From an uncultured Bacteroidaceae bacterium (GTDB taxonomy: Bacteria; Bacteroidota; Bacteroidia; Bacteroidales; Bacteroidaceae), in NCBI GenBank assembly GCA_934426255.1, contig CAKRYD010000042.1, positions 1 through 13,904 on the forward strand: a stretch of 13,904 nt of DNA, read 5' to 3'. The notes under the pieces are model-generated. The model made no database searches. It saw only the letters and a list, made by a program, of their open reading frames with translations, and had not been told where the DNA came from. Positions 1 to 6,988 of the stretch are shown here, piece after piece (the first letter of the stretch is position 1; each line of letters opens with the position of its first letter). The position numbers were made by a program, and so were the translations under genes.

Positions 1-1
1 T

Positions 2-475
2 CTCTACACATTGTTTACAGGTATAATCTGTGCTTCAAATTCATTCGTTGCAGCAATACCCTACCTCATAATAGGCAAATACATTGCAGAGCACCAACAA
101 AAAATCACAAAATTTCATGGCAACCTATCTCTTATTGCATTATCAATCATTGTCTGCACTATTGAATTAGCTCTATGCAAAAATATTCAAAGTTGCACAG
201 ATAGCTACTTGACTCTTTATTTATTAGCATTTTCCGTGTGCGTATTCCTAATTTCAAATAACATCAAGCTCAATTTCAACATTGCAAAACTATTGCGAAA
301 GATGTCCATCCTCATTTATTTGTTACATGGAATTGCAATTAGAATTTTAGAGATGACTTTAGACCTGCATCAGGGCATATTGCTGTTTTTGCTAACATTG
401 ATTATGTCCGTTGTTGCGTCATTTATTATTGTCAATCTTTCAAATAGATTCAAGATCTTATCCAAGTTGTATTGA
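2..475 (+). CDS. Acyltransferase-3-like membrane protein, 3' fragment
   Basis: The reading frame is open from the left edge to a TGA stop; the true start lies outside the window. About 157 residues are visible, with roughly five hydrophobic segments. They begin with a SFVAAIPYLIIGKYIAEH stretch, which resembles the Pro-Tyr/Gly-Lys segment of membrane O-acyltransferases. Near the C-terminus is a KMSILIYLLHG segment, like the Ser-x-x-x-Tyr-x-x-His helix seen late in acyltransferase family 3. Such proteins sit in the inner membrane and O-acetylate cell-surface sugars; that role is inferred here. The gene is clearly more AT-rich than the rest of the window, which fits an accessory polysaccharide locus ending at this point. 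It faces the GH57 gene tail to tail. The catalytic N-terminal half is not visible, so another polytopic membrane family remains possible. Confidence 0.6.
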   Translation, partial: LYTLFTGIICASNSFVAAIPYLIIGKYIAEHQQKITKFHGNLSLIALSIIVCTIELALCKNIQSCTDSYLTLYLLAFSVCVFLISNNIKLNFNIAKLLRKMSILIYLLHGIAIRILEMTLDLHQGILLFLLTLIMSVVASFIIVNLSNRFKILSKLY

Positions 476-564
476 TATACAGCTTTATGACTCATTATAC
501 TTCTTCTGTTCAACCGGACGGTGCATTATTCTTTTGCCATCATTGTACAATACGAGGCCAAACG

Positions 565-1920
565 TTATTGACATTTCTTTGATACCTTTGATTTTCCTGC
601 AGCTTTATCCGTTTGCTTTTCGTCTTTTTTTAAATGTTCAATTGTCTGGCGCAATTTTTCGATTTCCTTATCCTTTCGCTGCAACTCTTCCTCCTGGTTT
701 TTGATGGTTGTCATGAGCGAAGACAGCTCTTCATTGTCGATTTCGGGATAAAGGTTGTTTACGCGGGTTATGAAATCGGCAATAATGTTCATGTAGTTGG
801 TAAAAGCGTCATAGGGCGAATCGTAAATGCCGCGGTATGCCCCGGCGCTGCTTGGCTTAGTGCTCATGAAACGGAAGTTGTTGGTTGCCTGCAGGCAGTT
901 CCAATCTTGCATGATGCGCTTGTCGTTGCATATTCTGACCCTTTCGGCCACGCTATAGAGCTTGTCAAACGCCTCGCGCTGCATGGAGTTTCCAAGCCAA
1001 CTGCTGATATCGCGCTCTTCGTCGACCCACGTCACTGGATATGGAACGCTTAATCCGCCTGATGACTTTATTTTGCCACAAATTTCCGATGGGGTCGAAA
1101 ATGTTATCCCGCGTTGCCTTGCCTGTTGCGGCAGAGCTTTCATAAATTCCAGGATATTTGATGACAATGGCTGGAATATGCCCAAAGCACAAAGCTCCAT
1201 GAAGAGGCTTATCACCTGGTCTTCTTCGGGCAACTGCGCTATCCAATTCATGTAGGTATCTGCAAAGAGCGGATATTCGGGCCACGACGAATCATTGAAA
1301 CGGAAGCTGATATCTTCTGACAGGCTATAATCGCGCAGCAACAGCTTCAATTTCGGTGCTTCAATGCAATTATAGACAAAGTGAGGGCTTTTCCATCCCA
1401 AAATATGCTTGGCACCTTCGGTGAGCATTCCTTTGAATCCCATTTCGGCTACCATCCGGCCTATTTCATCGGTATATATCAGGCACGAGTTGCGGAAAAT
1501 TTCGGGAGTAATGCCGAATACGTTCTGTACTTTGTCACAAAGGAGCTTCACGTCGGCCTTGAAACTGTCTTCGTTAGCCAACGAAGACAATCCGTGTGAG
1601 TAAGGCTCGGCCAACAGCTCCACACACCCCGTCGCTATCAGCTCCTGTATCAATTCCAACACTTGCGGAGCGTGTATTTCCAGCAATTCGATGGTACAGC
1701 CCGACAATGATATGGCACATTTGAAGTAGCCTTTATTTTCTTTGGCCATTTCGATGAGCGTCTTCAACGCCGGCACATACGAACGCTCGGCAGTTTCGGA
1801 TATACTGCGTTCGTTCTCATAATCATCATAATAGTAATGGTCAGTACCTATATCGAAAAAGCGATATCTTTTCAAGTGAATGTTTTGATGAATCTCGAAA
1901 TATAAACAAATCGTTTTCAT
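565..1920 (-). CDS. Glycoside hydrolase family 57 alpha-amylase-like protein
   Basis: A 451-residue cytoplasmic protein with no signal peptide, last gene of a three-gene glycogen operon; its ATG lies 25 bases after the stop of the glycosyltransferase. GH57 features are visible in order: a YFEIHQ motif at residues 7-12 (region 1), AEPYSHGL at 104-111 with Glu105 in the usual nucleophile position, FMELCALGIFQ at 240-250, and WVDEERDISSWLGN at 298-311. In typical GH57 amylases the third of these reads roughly MDYETFGEHQ and its Asp is the proton donor. Here that position is Glu242, and the following His is also gone. From about residue 395 the protein becomes a charged coiled coil and ends in a Lys-rich tail. 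Expected role: hydrolysis or binding of intracellular alpha-glucan. It may be a poor enzyme or a non-catalytic homologue. Family assignment is firm; activity is uncertain. Confidence 0.88.
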   Translation of the reverse strand: MKTICLYFEIHQNIHLKRYRFFDIGTDHYYYDDYENERSISETAERSYVPALKTLIEMAKENKGYFKCAISLSGCTIELLEIHAPQVLELIQELIATGCVELLAEPYSHGLSSLANEDSFKADVKLLCDKVQNVFGITPEIFRNSCLIYTDEIGRMVAEMGFKGMLTEGAKHILGWKSPHFVYNCIEAPKLKLLLRDYSLSEDISFRFNDSSWPEYPLFADTYMNWIAQLPEEDQVISLFMELCALGIFQPLSSNILEFMKALPQQARQRGITFSTPSEICGKIKSSGGLSVPYPVTWVDEERDISSWLGNSMQREAFDKLYSVAERVRICNDKRIMQDWNCLQATNNFRFMSTKPSSAGAYRGIYDSPYDAFTNYMNIIADFITRVNNLYPEIDNEELSSLMTTIKNQEEELQRKDKEIEKLRQTIEHLKKDEKQTDKAAGKSKVSKKCQ

Positions 1921-1945
1921 ACGCCGTATTTTTATATCTTGTTTT

Positions 1946-3220
1946 TCAGCCCTTAAGCAGTCTGTTGTAATGTTCTCTGATTCTTTGTCCTACTTTTTCC
2001 CATGTAATTTGCGCCACTTCTTTTTTACTCTCTTCCTGCAAATAGTCGTGTAGTGAATCATAGGTGCACAGGGCATACATGGCATCGGCCATGGCGTTAA
2101 TGTCCCAATAATCGGTTTTGATGCAATTGGTCAATATTTCGCCGCATCCCGACTGCTTGCTGATGATACTGGGCACGCCCGACTGCATAGCCTCCAATGG
2201 TGAAATGCCAAAGGGTTCGGATACAGAGGGCATAACATAGACATCACTGTCTCTAAAAGCCTCGAACACCTGATCGCCTTTCATGAAACCGGGAAAGTGC
2301 AGGCGGTCGGATATTCCCTTCGCAGCCGAAAGCTCAATCATAGCGTTCATCATATCACCGCTACCAGCCATGCAGAAACGTATGCCACGCGTCCTTTCTA
2401 TCACGAGGCGCGCTGCTTCAATGAAATATTCGGGACCTTTCTGCATAGTGATGCGCCCCAGGAATGTCACGATTTTTTCTTTTTTGTCCTTGAAAGGCTT
2501 GCGCCCGTCTACTATTGCCTGTTTGCGCGGCTCGAGCGGATAAACGGCATTGTGAATGGCAAAACATTTTTTCGGATCCTGATAATAATGATTGATAACG
2601 GTCTGACGCGTCAGTTCGCTCACACACATGATACAGTCGGCATGGTCCATGCCGTCCTTTTCTATTTTATACACAGCCGGGTTGACATTGCCACGGCTGC
2701 GATCGAAATCGGTGGCATGTACATGTATCACCAACGGCGCACCTGAAAGTTGCTTGGCATAGATGCCTGCCGGATAGGTAAGCCAATCGTGAGCATGGAT
2801 AATGTCAAACTGCTGCTGCCTTGCCACAACGCCGGCAACTATACTGTAATTGTTTATTTCTTCAAACAGATTGTCGGGATAGCGTCCCGAAAACTCGATA
2901 CAACCCAAATCGTTTGTGTGAATGTATCGGAAATCGGAATATATACAATTGCGAAGGTCATAATACAACTGCGGATCCATGCGGTCGCCTATCCTGCCCG
3001 ACACATAGTTCCAATCAATGTCATGCCACACTACGGGAACGCAATCCATCGAGATGATTTTCATGAAGCTTCTGTCTTCATCGCCATGGGCTTTCGGCAT
3101 ACAGAAAGTTATCTCCATGTCTGACTGCATGGCCAGCCCCTTAGTCAAACCATAACTGGCCGTACCGAGGCCTCCGAGTATATGAGGCGGGAATTCCCAA
3201 CCGAACATCAATACTTTCAT
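1946..3220 (-). CDS. Glycosyltransferase family 4, glycogen-synthase-like
   Basis: A 424-residue GT-B-fold glycosyltransferase. The N-terminal half opens with a WEFPPHILGGLG segment (residues 8-19, the glycine-rich loop of bacterial starch/glycogen synthases) and contains IIHAHDW at 140-146. The C-terminal nucleotide-sugar domain has FLGRITMQKG at 253-262 and EPFGISPLE at 335-343, the E-x7-E motif of retaining GT4/GT5 enzymes. There is no signal peptide, so the protein is cytoplasmic. At 424 residues it is shorter than a standard GT5 GlgA (about 470-480) and reads as GT4 type. The likely role is transfer of glucose from a nucleotide sugar to alpha-glucan; the donor (ADP- or UDP-glucose) cannot be read from the sequence. 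It lies 12 bases after the debranching gene and has the clearest Shine-Dalgarno in the window. The operon context supports glycogen metabolism; an unrelated sugar acceptor is less likely. Confidence 0.87.
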   Translation of the reverse strand: MKVLMFGWEFPPHILGGLGTASYGLTKGLAMQSDMEITFCMPKAHGDEDRSFMKIISMDCVPVVWHDIDWNYVSGRIGDRMDPQLYYDLRNCIYSDFRYIHTNDLGCIEFSGRYPDNLFEEINNYSIVAGVVARQQQFDIIHAHDWLTYPAGIYAKQLSGAPLVIHVHATDFDRSRGNVNPAVYKIEKDGMDHADCIMCVSELTRQTVINHYYQDPKKCFAIHNAVYPLEPRKQAIVDGRKPFKDKKEKIVTFLGRITMQKGPEYFIEAARLVIERTRGIRFCMAGSGDMMNAMIELSAAKGISDRLHFPGFMKGDQVFEAFRDSDVYVMPSVSEPFGISPLEAMQSGVPSIISKQSGCGEILTNCIKTDYWDINAMADAMYALCTYDSLHDYLQEESKKEVAQITWEKVGQRIREHYNRLLKG

Positions 3221-3228
3221 CTTCCTCC
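3221..3228 (-). promoter_or_regulatory. Strong Shine-Dalgarno for the GT4 gene
   Basis: On the minus strand GGAGGAAG lies directly before the ATG of the glycosyltransferase, inside the 12-base gap after the debranching-enzyme stop. Most other genes here show only A-rich leaders, as is usual in Bacteroidetes. This site confirms the ATG at 3220 and suggests translation independent of the upstream gene. Confidence 0.6.
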
Positions 3229-3232
3229 AAGC

Positions 3233-5167
3233 TTAATGCGTGTCCAATAATCGTATCGCCCTTAATACGCCCGCCACGTTCATGGCATACGACATGGCTC
3301 CACGCCCATGGAACGGCGGGTTGCCGTCAAATAGTTCGGGTATGGAGCCCAGGCAATGATAAAACAATTCTTCTTCAAAACCTATCAGCTGACGCTCTAT
3401 GAAGCTCAATCCACTCATTTTGTAAACTTTCAAATAGGCTTCCAGATAAAATCCCGTCAACCAGGGCCAGGCCGTTCCTTGATGATAGGCCAAATCGCGC
3501 TTGCGCTGCGAACCTACATACAACGGATTGTAGCCTCCGCTCTTCGGGCTTAGCGAACGGATGCCTTTCGGGGTGACCAACTCGCGTGTACAGATGTCGA
3601 GCACTTTTTTCTTTTCTTCGCGCGACAGCGGCGAAAAGTCCAAGGCTACCGAAAAGAGCATATTCGGACGCACATCCCAATTCATCACCTGTCCGTCTAC
3701 ATAATCGAGCAGGTAACCATACTCATTCAAGAACACATCTTTGAACGAAGCACCGGCCTTTTCGGCCATTTTCTCCATTTGATGGGCATCGGCCAAACGG
3801 TCGTTTTCCTCCAACACCTGTTTCCAATAGCACAGCGCGTTATACCACAGGGAATTGAACTCCACGATATAACCCGAACGAGGCACGATAGGATGCCCAT
3901 CGCACGTAGAGTTCATCCACGTTATGGCCTTTTCCTTGCCATCAGCATAGAGCAGACCGTTCTCATGCAGAAACAAGTTGGGATGCTTGTTATCCATTAT
4001 ATAATGTAGCACGGCCTCGTAAAGTTCGCCGTATTTTGCATAAAAATCTTTGCGCGACAATGTTTTGCCATATTGCTGCATGCACCATGTAGCCCAAAGC
4101 AACACGTCTGGATGCTCCATTTCGGATATTTCGACACTTAAAGGTTTATCAGCCATAAACTCTTTCAAAGCTTTACCGGCCGTCGCCATATAGTCTTCGT
4201 AGCGCTTCACATCACCTACCGTCAATGTCAAACCTGGCATGGCTATGAAAAAATCGCGTGCCCGACACTTGAACCACGGATAGCCGGCAATGATGTAATC
4301 CTCGCTGCCTTTATACAAATGGAACTGATGGGCGGCATGGAACAGGCAGGCATAAAAGCTTGTCATGGGTTCCATCTCAACTATTTCTTTCGCTACGATG
4401 GGCTTCATGGTGTCGCATTGCATTTCGCTTACACCAGCCGAAAAAACAATGCTTTCACCTTTTTTCAGCGGCATTTCGAAACAGCCGGGACTATACAGAT
4501 CTTCCGACGACGAATAGCCGCGTTCGCGCTCCAAGGGATAGTCAAAGCCCATATACCAGTCAGGGGCATAATTGAATACGCTTTCTTTGCTTATCTGCAT
4601 GAACAGCTCCGGATAGCCCTTATACATGCAAAACTTCACTCCGTTTTCGACTTTACCATACGAGCCATTGTAATTGTCATTCCTGTGAGTAAATTCACGG
4701 ACACTGCGAAAAGCCAAAAACGGTCTCAGTTTCAGAGTGGTTTCCGAATGGGCATCCAACAAAGTGTAACGTATCATCAGACGTGTCTCACTCTTTCGGA
4801 ACAATATTTCCTTTTTCAGAATCACGCCTCCCACCCTATAGATTGTGGTGGGCACGTACTTCCATTCAAAACTGCGGATATACTTGTTGCCTTTCGGGCT
4901 GTAATTGTCACCCTGATACTTATGCAACCCCATATTGAACTCTGCACCATGCTGAACGATGGTCTCATCGAGCGAACTGAGCAGCACATGGTTTTCGCGG
5001 TCAAGGCCGGGCACAGGCAGCACCAGCAGACCGTCATAGCGCCGAATGTTACACCCTACAATCGTAGTGCTGCAATAAGCGCCCGAACGGTTGGTACACA
5101 AAATCTGACGAGGCAGCGACTCCTGCAGATTCGTCATCATTATCTTATCGAAACTCAAATATGCCAT
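3233..5167 (-). CDS. Glycogen debranching enzyme (amylo-alpha-1,6-glucosidase type)
   Basis: A 644-residue cytoplasmic protein, first gene of the leftward operon. Residues 20 to about 250 form the N-terminal beta-rich glycogen-debranching domain (NRSGAYCSTTIVGCNIRRYDGLLV at 26-49). The rest is an (alpha/alpha)6 barrel like GH133: YPWFKCRARDFFIAMPGL at 296-313, TWMNS at 416-420, VPRSGYIVEFNSLWYNAL at 428-445, YHQGTAWPW at 561-569, and PELFDG at 610-615 containing Glu611, the likely general base. The family usually reads TWMD where this protein has TWMN (Asn419), so the expected general acid is an amide; as I recall it, this variant is common in Bacteroidales. The expected reaction is removal of alpha-1,6 glucosyl branches from glycogen. 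The ATG at 5167 is preceded by AGAAGAA and closely by an in-frame stop. The glycosyltransferase follows after 12 bases, so the two are probably co-transcribed. Confidence 0.9.
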   Translation of the reverse strand: MAYLSFDKIMMTNLQESLPRQILCTNRSGAYCSTTIVGCNIRRYDGLLVLPVPGLDRENHVLLSSLDETIVQHGAEFNMGLHKYQGDNYSPKGNKYIRSFEWKYVPTTIYRVGGVILKKEILFRKSETRLMIRYTLLDAHSETTLKLRPFLAFRSVREFTHRNDNYNGSYGKVENGVKFCMYKGYPELFMQISKESVFNYAPDWYMGFDYPLERERGYSSSEDLYSPGCFEMPLKKGESIVFSAGVSEMQCDTMKPIVAKEIVEMEPMTSFYACLFHAAHQFHLYKGSEDYIIAGYPWFKCRARDFFIAMPGLTLTVGDVKRYEDYMATAGKALKEFMADKPLSVEISEMEHPDVLLWATWCMQQYGKTLSRKDFYAKYGELYEAVLHYIMDNKHPNLFLHENGLLYADGKEKAITWMNSTCDGHPIVPRSGYIVEFNSLWYNALCYWKQVLEENDRLADAHQMEKMAEKAGASFKDVFLNEYGYLLDYVDGQVMNWDVRPNMLFSVALDFSPLSREEKKKVLDICTRELVTPKGIRSLSPKSGGYNPLYVGSQRKRDLAYHQGTAWPWLTGFYLEAYLKVYKMSGLSFIERQLIGFEEELFYHCLGSIPELFDGNPPFHGRGAMSYAMNVAGVLRAIRLLDTH

Positions 5168-5234
5168 TTCTTCTATCTAACGTCGTGAAATGAAGTCGTC
5201 TATTGACTTTTTACTTCTAAATCCGTCAACGCTT

Positions 5235-5242
5235 CAAAATTA
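5235..5242 (-). promoter_or_regulatory. Candidate -7 element of the glycogen operon promoter
   Basis: On the minus strand this reads TAATTTTG, a full match to the Bacteroidetes -7 consensus TAnnTTTG. It would give a leader of about 60 bases before the debranching-enzyme ATG. No TTTG-like -33 element is seen at the usual 19-21 base spacing, so the site may be weak or need an activator, such as the neighbouring Crp-like protein. This rests on pattern matching only. Confidence 0.4.
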
Positions 5243-5335
5243 CGATTATTTTTTGAAACGGCAGCCCGATAACAAGCATTCTTTTCTGCAAAAAATACGG
5301 CAAATCCGAACGACTGCACCTTGAAACTCACCGAA

Positions 5336-5344
5336 GTCACAAAA
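5336..5344 (-). repeat. Inverted 9-base half-site copy (GTCACAAAA)
   Basis: The top strand reads GTCACAAAA, the exact reverse complement of TTTTGTGAC at 5383-5391. The two copies lie 47 bases apart (start to start) in the divergent intergenic region. It may be a second, partial binding site for the regulator encoded next door. Chance occurrence in AT-rich DNA cannot be excluded. Confidence 0.3.
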
Positions 5345-5379
5345 CCGGCAAAAACAAACGCTGTGTCGCAAGAAAATGT

Positions 5380-5387
5380 TACTTTTG
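5380..5387 (+). promoter_or_regulatory. Candidate -7 element of the Crp-like regulator
   Basis: TACTTTTG matches TAnnTTTG fully. Transcription would begin a few bases downstream, leaving only about 15-20 bases before the TTG start at 5413. No clear TTTG -33 element is seen at 19-21 bases upstream. The 3' half is shared with the palindrome at 5383-5395, which suggests repression when the palindrome is occupied. Confidence 0.45.
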
Positions 5388-5395
5388 TGACAAAA
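5383..5395. promoter_or_regulatory. Palindromic candidate operator TTTTGTGACAAAA
   Basis: A perfect 6+1+6 inverted repeat (TTTTGT-G-ACAAAA) placed over the -7 element of the regulator gene. Its position and dyad symmetry suit autoregulation by a dimeric HTH protein such as the Crp-family product encoded just downstream. The assignment to that protein is inference; spacing and half-site differ from the long E. coli CRP site. Confidence 0.4.
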
Positions 5396-5412
5396 TAAAA
5401 AGACTCTCTATT

Positions 5413-6117
5413 TTGCCAACAGAAAAACTTCAGACAAAAGATAACATCGTCAAAAGCATTTCTTCCATCTGGAACTTGCTCAACGACGAAGAACAAGCCT
5501 ATCTATACAAACGGCTTACATTTCGCGAATACAGGAAAAACGAAATCATTTACTCCGAAGGGCAAACTCCGGAACAGCTGATGTGCCTCGTCAGCGGCAA
5601 AGTAAAAATCTATAAGACAGGCATCGGTTCACGAAGCCCTATAATGAGGGTCATACAGCCCGTCCAGTATTTTGGCTATCGCGCCTACTTTGCCTCCGAG
5701 CCCTATGTCACCAACGCATGCGCCCTTGAAAACTCGCTGACTGCCTTCATTCCCATGGCAAGCATCGAGCACGTGCTTGAATCGAATAGCTCTTTGGGAC
5801 TGTATTTCATCCGACTGCTGTCTGTAGACCTGGGCATCTCCGACAAACGTAGCATCAGCCTCACGCAAAGCCACATACGCGGACGGCTTTCAGAGACTCT
5901 TTTGTTTCTCAAGTCCACTTACGGGCTTGAAGAAGACGGAACGACGCTTTCCATCTACCTTTCACGCGAAGATCTGGCAGCTCTCTCCAACATGACAACA
6001 GCCAACGCCATACGGACGCTTTCCAACTTCTCGGCCGAAAAGCTCGTTGCCATCGACGGACGCAAAATAAAAATCATTGATGAGCCCAGATTGCGCCGCA
6101 TAGCCGATATGGGCTGA
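5413..6117 (+). CDS. Crp/Fnr-family transcriptional regulator
   Basis: A 234-residue protein with an N-terminal cyclic-nucleotide-binding-like beta-roll (about 20-125), a long dimer helix (about 126-165) and a winged helix-turn-helix (about 183-223; turn and recognition helix around 191-207, with Arg201 matching the last Arg of the E. coli CRP recognition helix). The phosphate-binding cassette is not canonical: where CRP has Gly-Glu and Arg-Ser, this protein has Gly88-Tyr89 and Thr100-Asn101, so classical cAMP binding is unlikely. No Cys cluster of the FNR type is seen. The start is taken as TTG at 5413. The frame is open well upstream without an ATG, and the first internal ATG falls at residue 57, inside the beta-roll. 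The gene is divergent from the glycogen operon, making that operon a candidate target. It ends 2 bases from the convergent lipoprotein gene. Confidence 0.85.
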   Translation: MPTEKLQTKDNIVKSISSIWNLLNDEEQAYLYKRLTFREYRKNEIIYSEGQTPEQLMCLVSGKVKIYKTGIGSRSPIMRVIQPVQYFGYRAYFASEPYVTNACALENSLTAFIPMASIEHVLESNSSLGLYFIRLLSVDLGISDKRSISLTQSHIRGRLSETLLFLKSTYGLEEDGTTLSIYLSREDLAALSNMTTANAIRTLSNFSAEKLVAIDGRKIKIIDEPRLRRIADMG

Positions 6118-6119
6118 CC

Positions 6120-6833
6120 TTATTCGCCCAACAAGGTTTTCCAGCATGTGCTGATTTCGTCTTTTTTAAGGTGTTCTTTTACGATTCTACCGTCCGAGTC
6201 TGTTTCTGCATATTCGGGTTCTACACCAGGTGCGGTATAATGCTCCACCAATTCGGCCGTTTTCTTGAACTTACCATCCCTGTACTGCCACAGTCCATAA
6301 ACATATTCCGCAGCCGAACTGCGCGCCGAAGAAAAGATGCCACCTTCGGCCTTGACTACCTTGGGATTGTCAATATCAATGAATGAAGGAACATGTTGCA
6401 GCTTCTGATTATTTTCGTCCCATACATAGCAATCAAACCGCTCTATGCCCTGATTGCCATAGCTACCCATATAAATCAGCAAATCCTTGTTGCCGTCAGA
6501 TGTGACGTCGCACAGAAGCATACTGTCTTTCTTAAGTGGAATGTTGGGCTCTCCATAACCGTCAAAGTTGTAACTGTAATGAAGTTGCTGCACTTTCTTT
6601 CCGCCTTTTTTCACTTCAAGTATAAATCCTCGCCCGACTTCAGGTTTTCCCACGATAGAAACCGACAAGGTGTCGCCCACAATCGTAGCCTCACTTGCCG
6701 AATCTCGCTCAACAACAGGAACTTCGCTTTCAATTGCAGTTTTTTCTTTCTTCTGCCCGCCGCACGAAGCCATTATCACTATAGCCAAGCCTGACAAGGA
6801 TATTGTCAGAGTTTTGATTACATTTGTTTTCAT
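6120..6833 (-). CDS. Lipoprotein of unknown function
   Basis: A 237-residue predicted lipoprotein. It has Lys-containing residues 1-7, a hydrophobic core to residue 21 and a lipobox-like MASC ending at Cys24, followed by GGQKKEK and an acidic, Ser/Thr-containing linker. The mature part is mostly beta-strand-like. A segment CDVTSDGNKDLLIYMGSYG at about 108-126 resembles one Asp-rich FG-GAP/VCBS calcium-binding-type repeat. I do not recognise a named family. After lipidation it should be anchored in the inner or outer membrane facing the periplasm; surface export cannot be decided. The ATG is directly preceded by an in-frame TGA, supporting this start. A weak TAATTTTA at 6919-6926 (minus strand) could be its -7 element. 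Neighbours on both sides are unrelated in role, so context does not help. Confidence 0.75.
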   Translation of the reverse strand: MKTNVIKTLTISLSGLAIVIMASCGGQKKEKTAIESEVPVVERDSASEATIVGDTLSVSIVGKPEVGRGFILEVKKGGKKVQQLHYSYNFDGYGEPNIPLKKDSMLLCDVTSDGNKDLLIYMGSYGNQGIERFDCYVWDENNQKLQHVPSFIDIDNPKVVKAEGGIFSSARSSAAEYVYGLWQYRDGKFKKTAELVEHYTAPGVEPEYAETDSDGRIVKEHLKKDEISTCWKTLLGE

Positions 6834-6936
6834 TCAGTCTGTATTATTATGTTGTTGAATTAATACCGCCATCTTCCGGGAAAGCTGGCCATATACATAG
6901 GAAAGGCTCCCTTTGAAATAAAATTATAAGCACACG

Positions 6937-6988
6937 AAAACATATTCGCTCCCTACATTTTTTCTTGCACAGGGAACGAATATGTTTT
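6937..6988 (-). terminator. Long hairpin terminator after lepA
   Basis: The top-strand arms AAAACATATTCGCTCCCT (6937-6954) and AGGGAACGAATATGTTTT (6971-6988) are complementary over 18 positions except one. In the minus-strand RNA that exception becomes a G-U pair, so the stem is unbroken, with a 16-base loop. The 5' arm overlaps the last bases of the lepA stop codon, and the 3' arm ends in UUUU. The symmetry would also allow action on transcripts from the other strand. Confidence 0.75.

Noticed and set aside
542..551. 10-bp palindrome ATTGTACAAT in the convergent gap before the GH57 stop
   Set aside because: No loop, no T-tract and no neighbouring partner repeat. It is too short to call a terminator or an operator.
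411..704. Plus-strand 97-codon frame after the acyltransferase
   Set aside because: It overlaps the real acyltransferase end and then runs antisense into the GH57 gene; no start signal or domain.
4319..5188. Long plus-strand open frame (289 codons) opposite the debranching enzyme
   Set aside because: It is fully antisense to a well-supported gene, shows no recognisable domain and has the composition expected of a shadow frame.
5200..5496. Minus-strand 98-codon frame across the divergent control region
   Set aside because: It covers both promoter candidates and the first codons of the regulator, and is Phe/Val-rich without any family pattern.
6919..6926. TAATTTTA (minus strand) as -7 element of the lipoprotein gene
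   Set aside because: One mismatch to TAnnTTTG, no -33 partner and a long leader; too weak to list as a feature.
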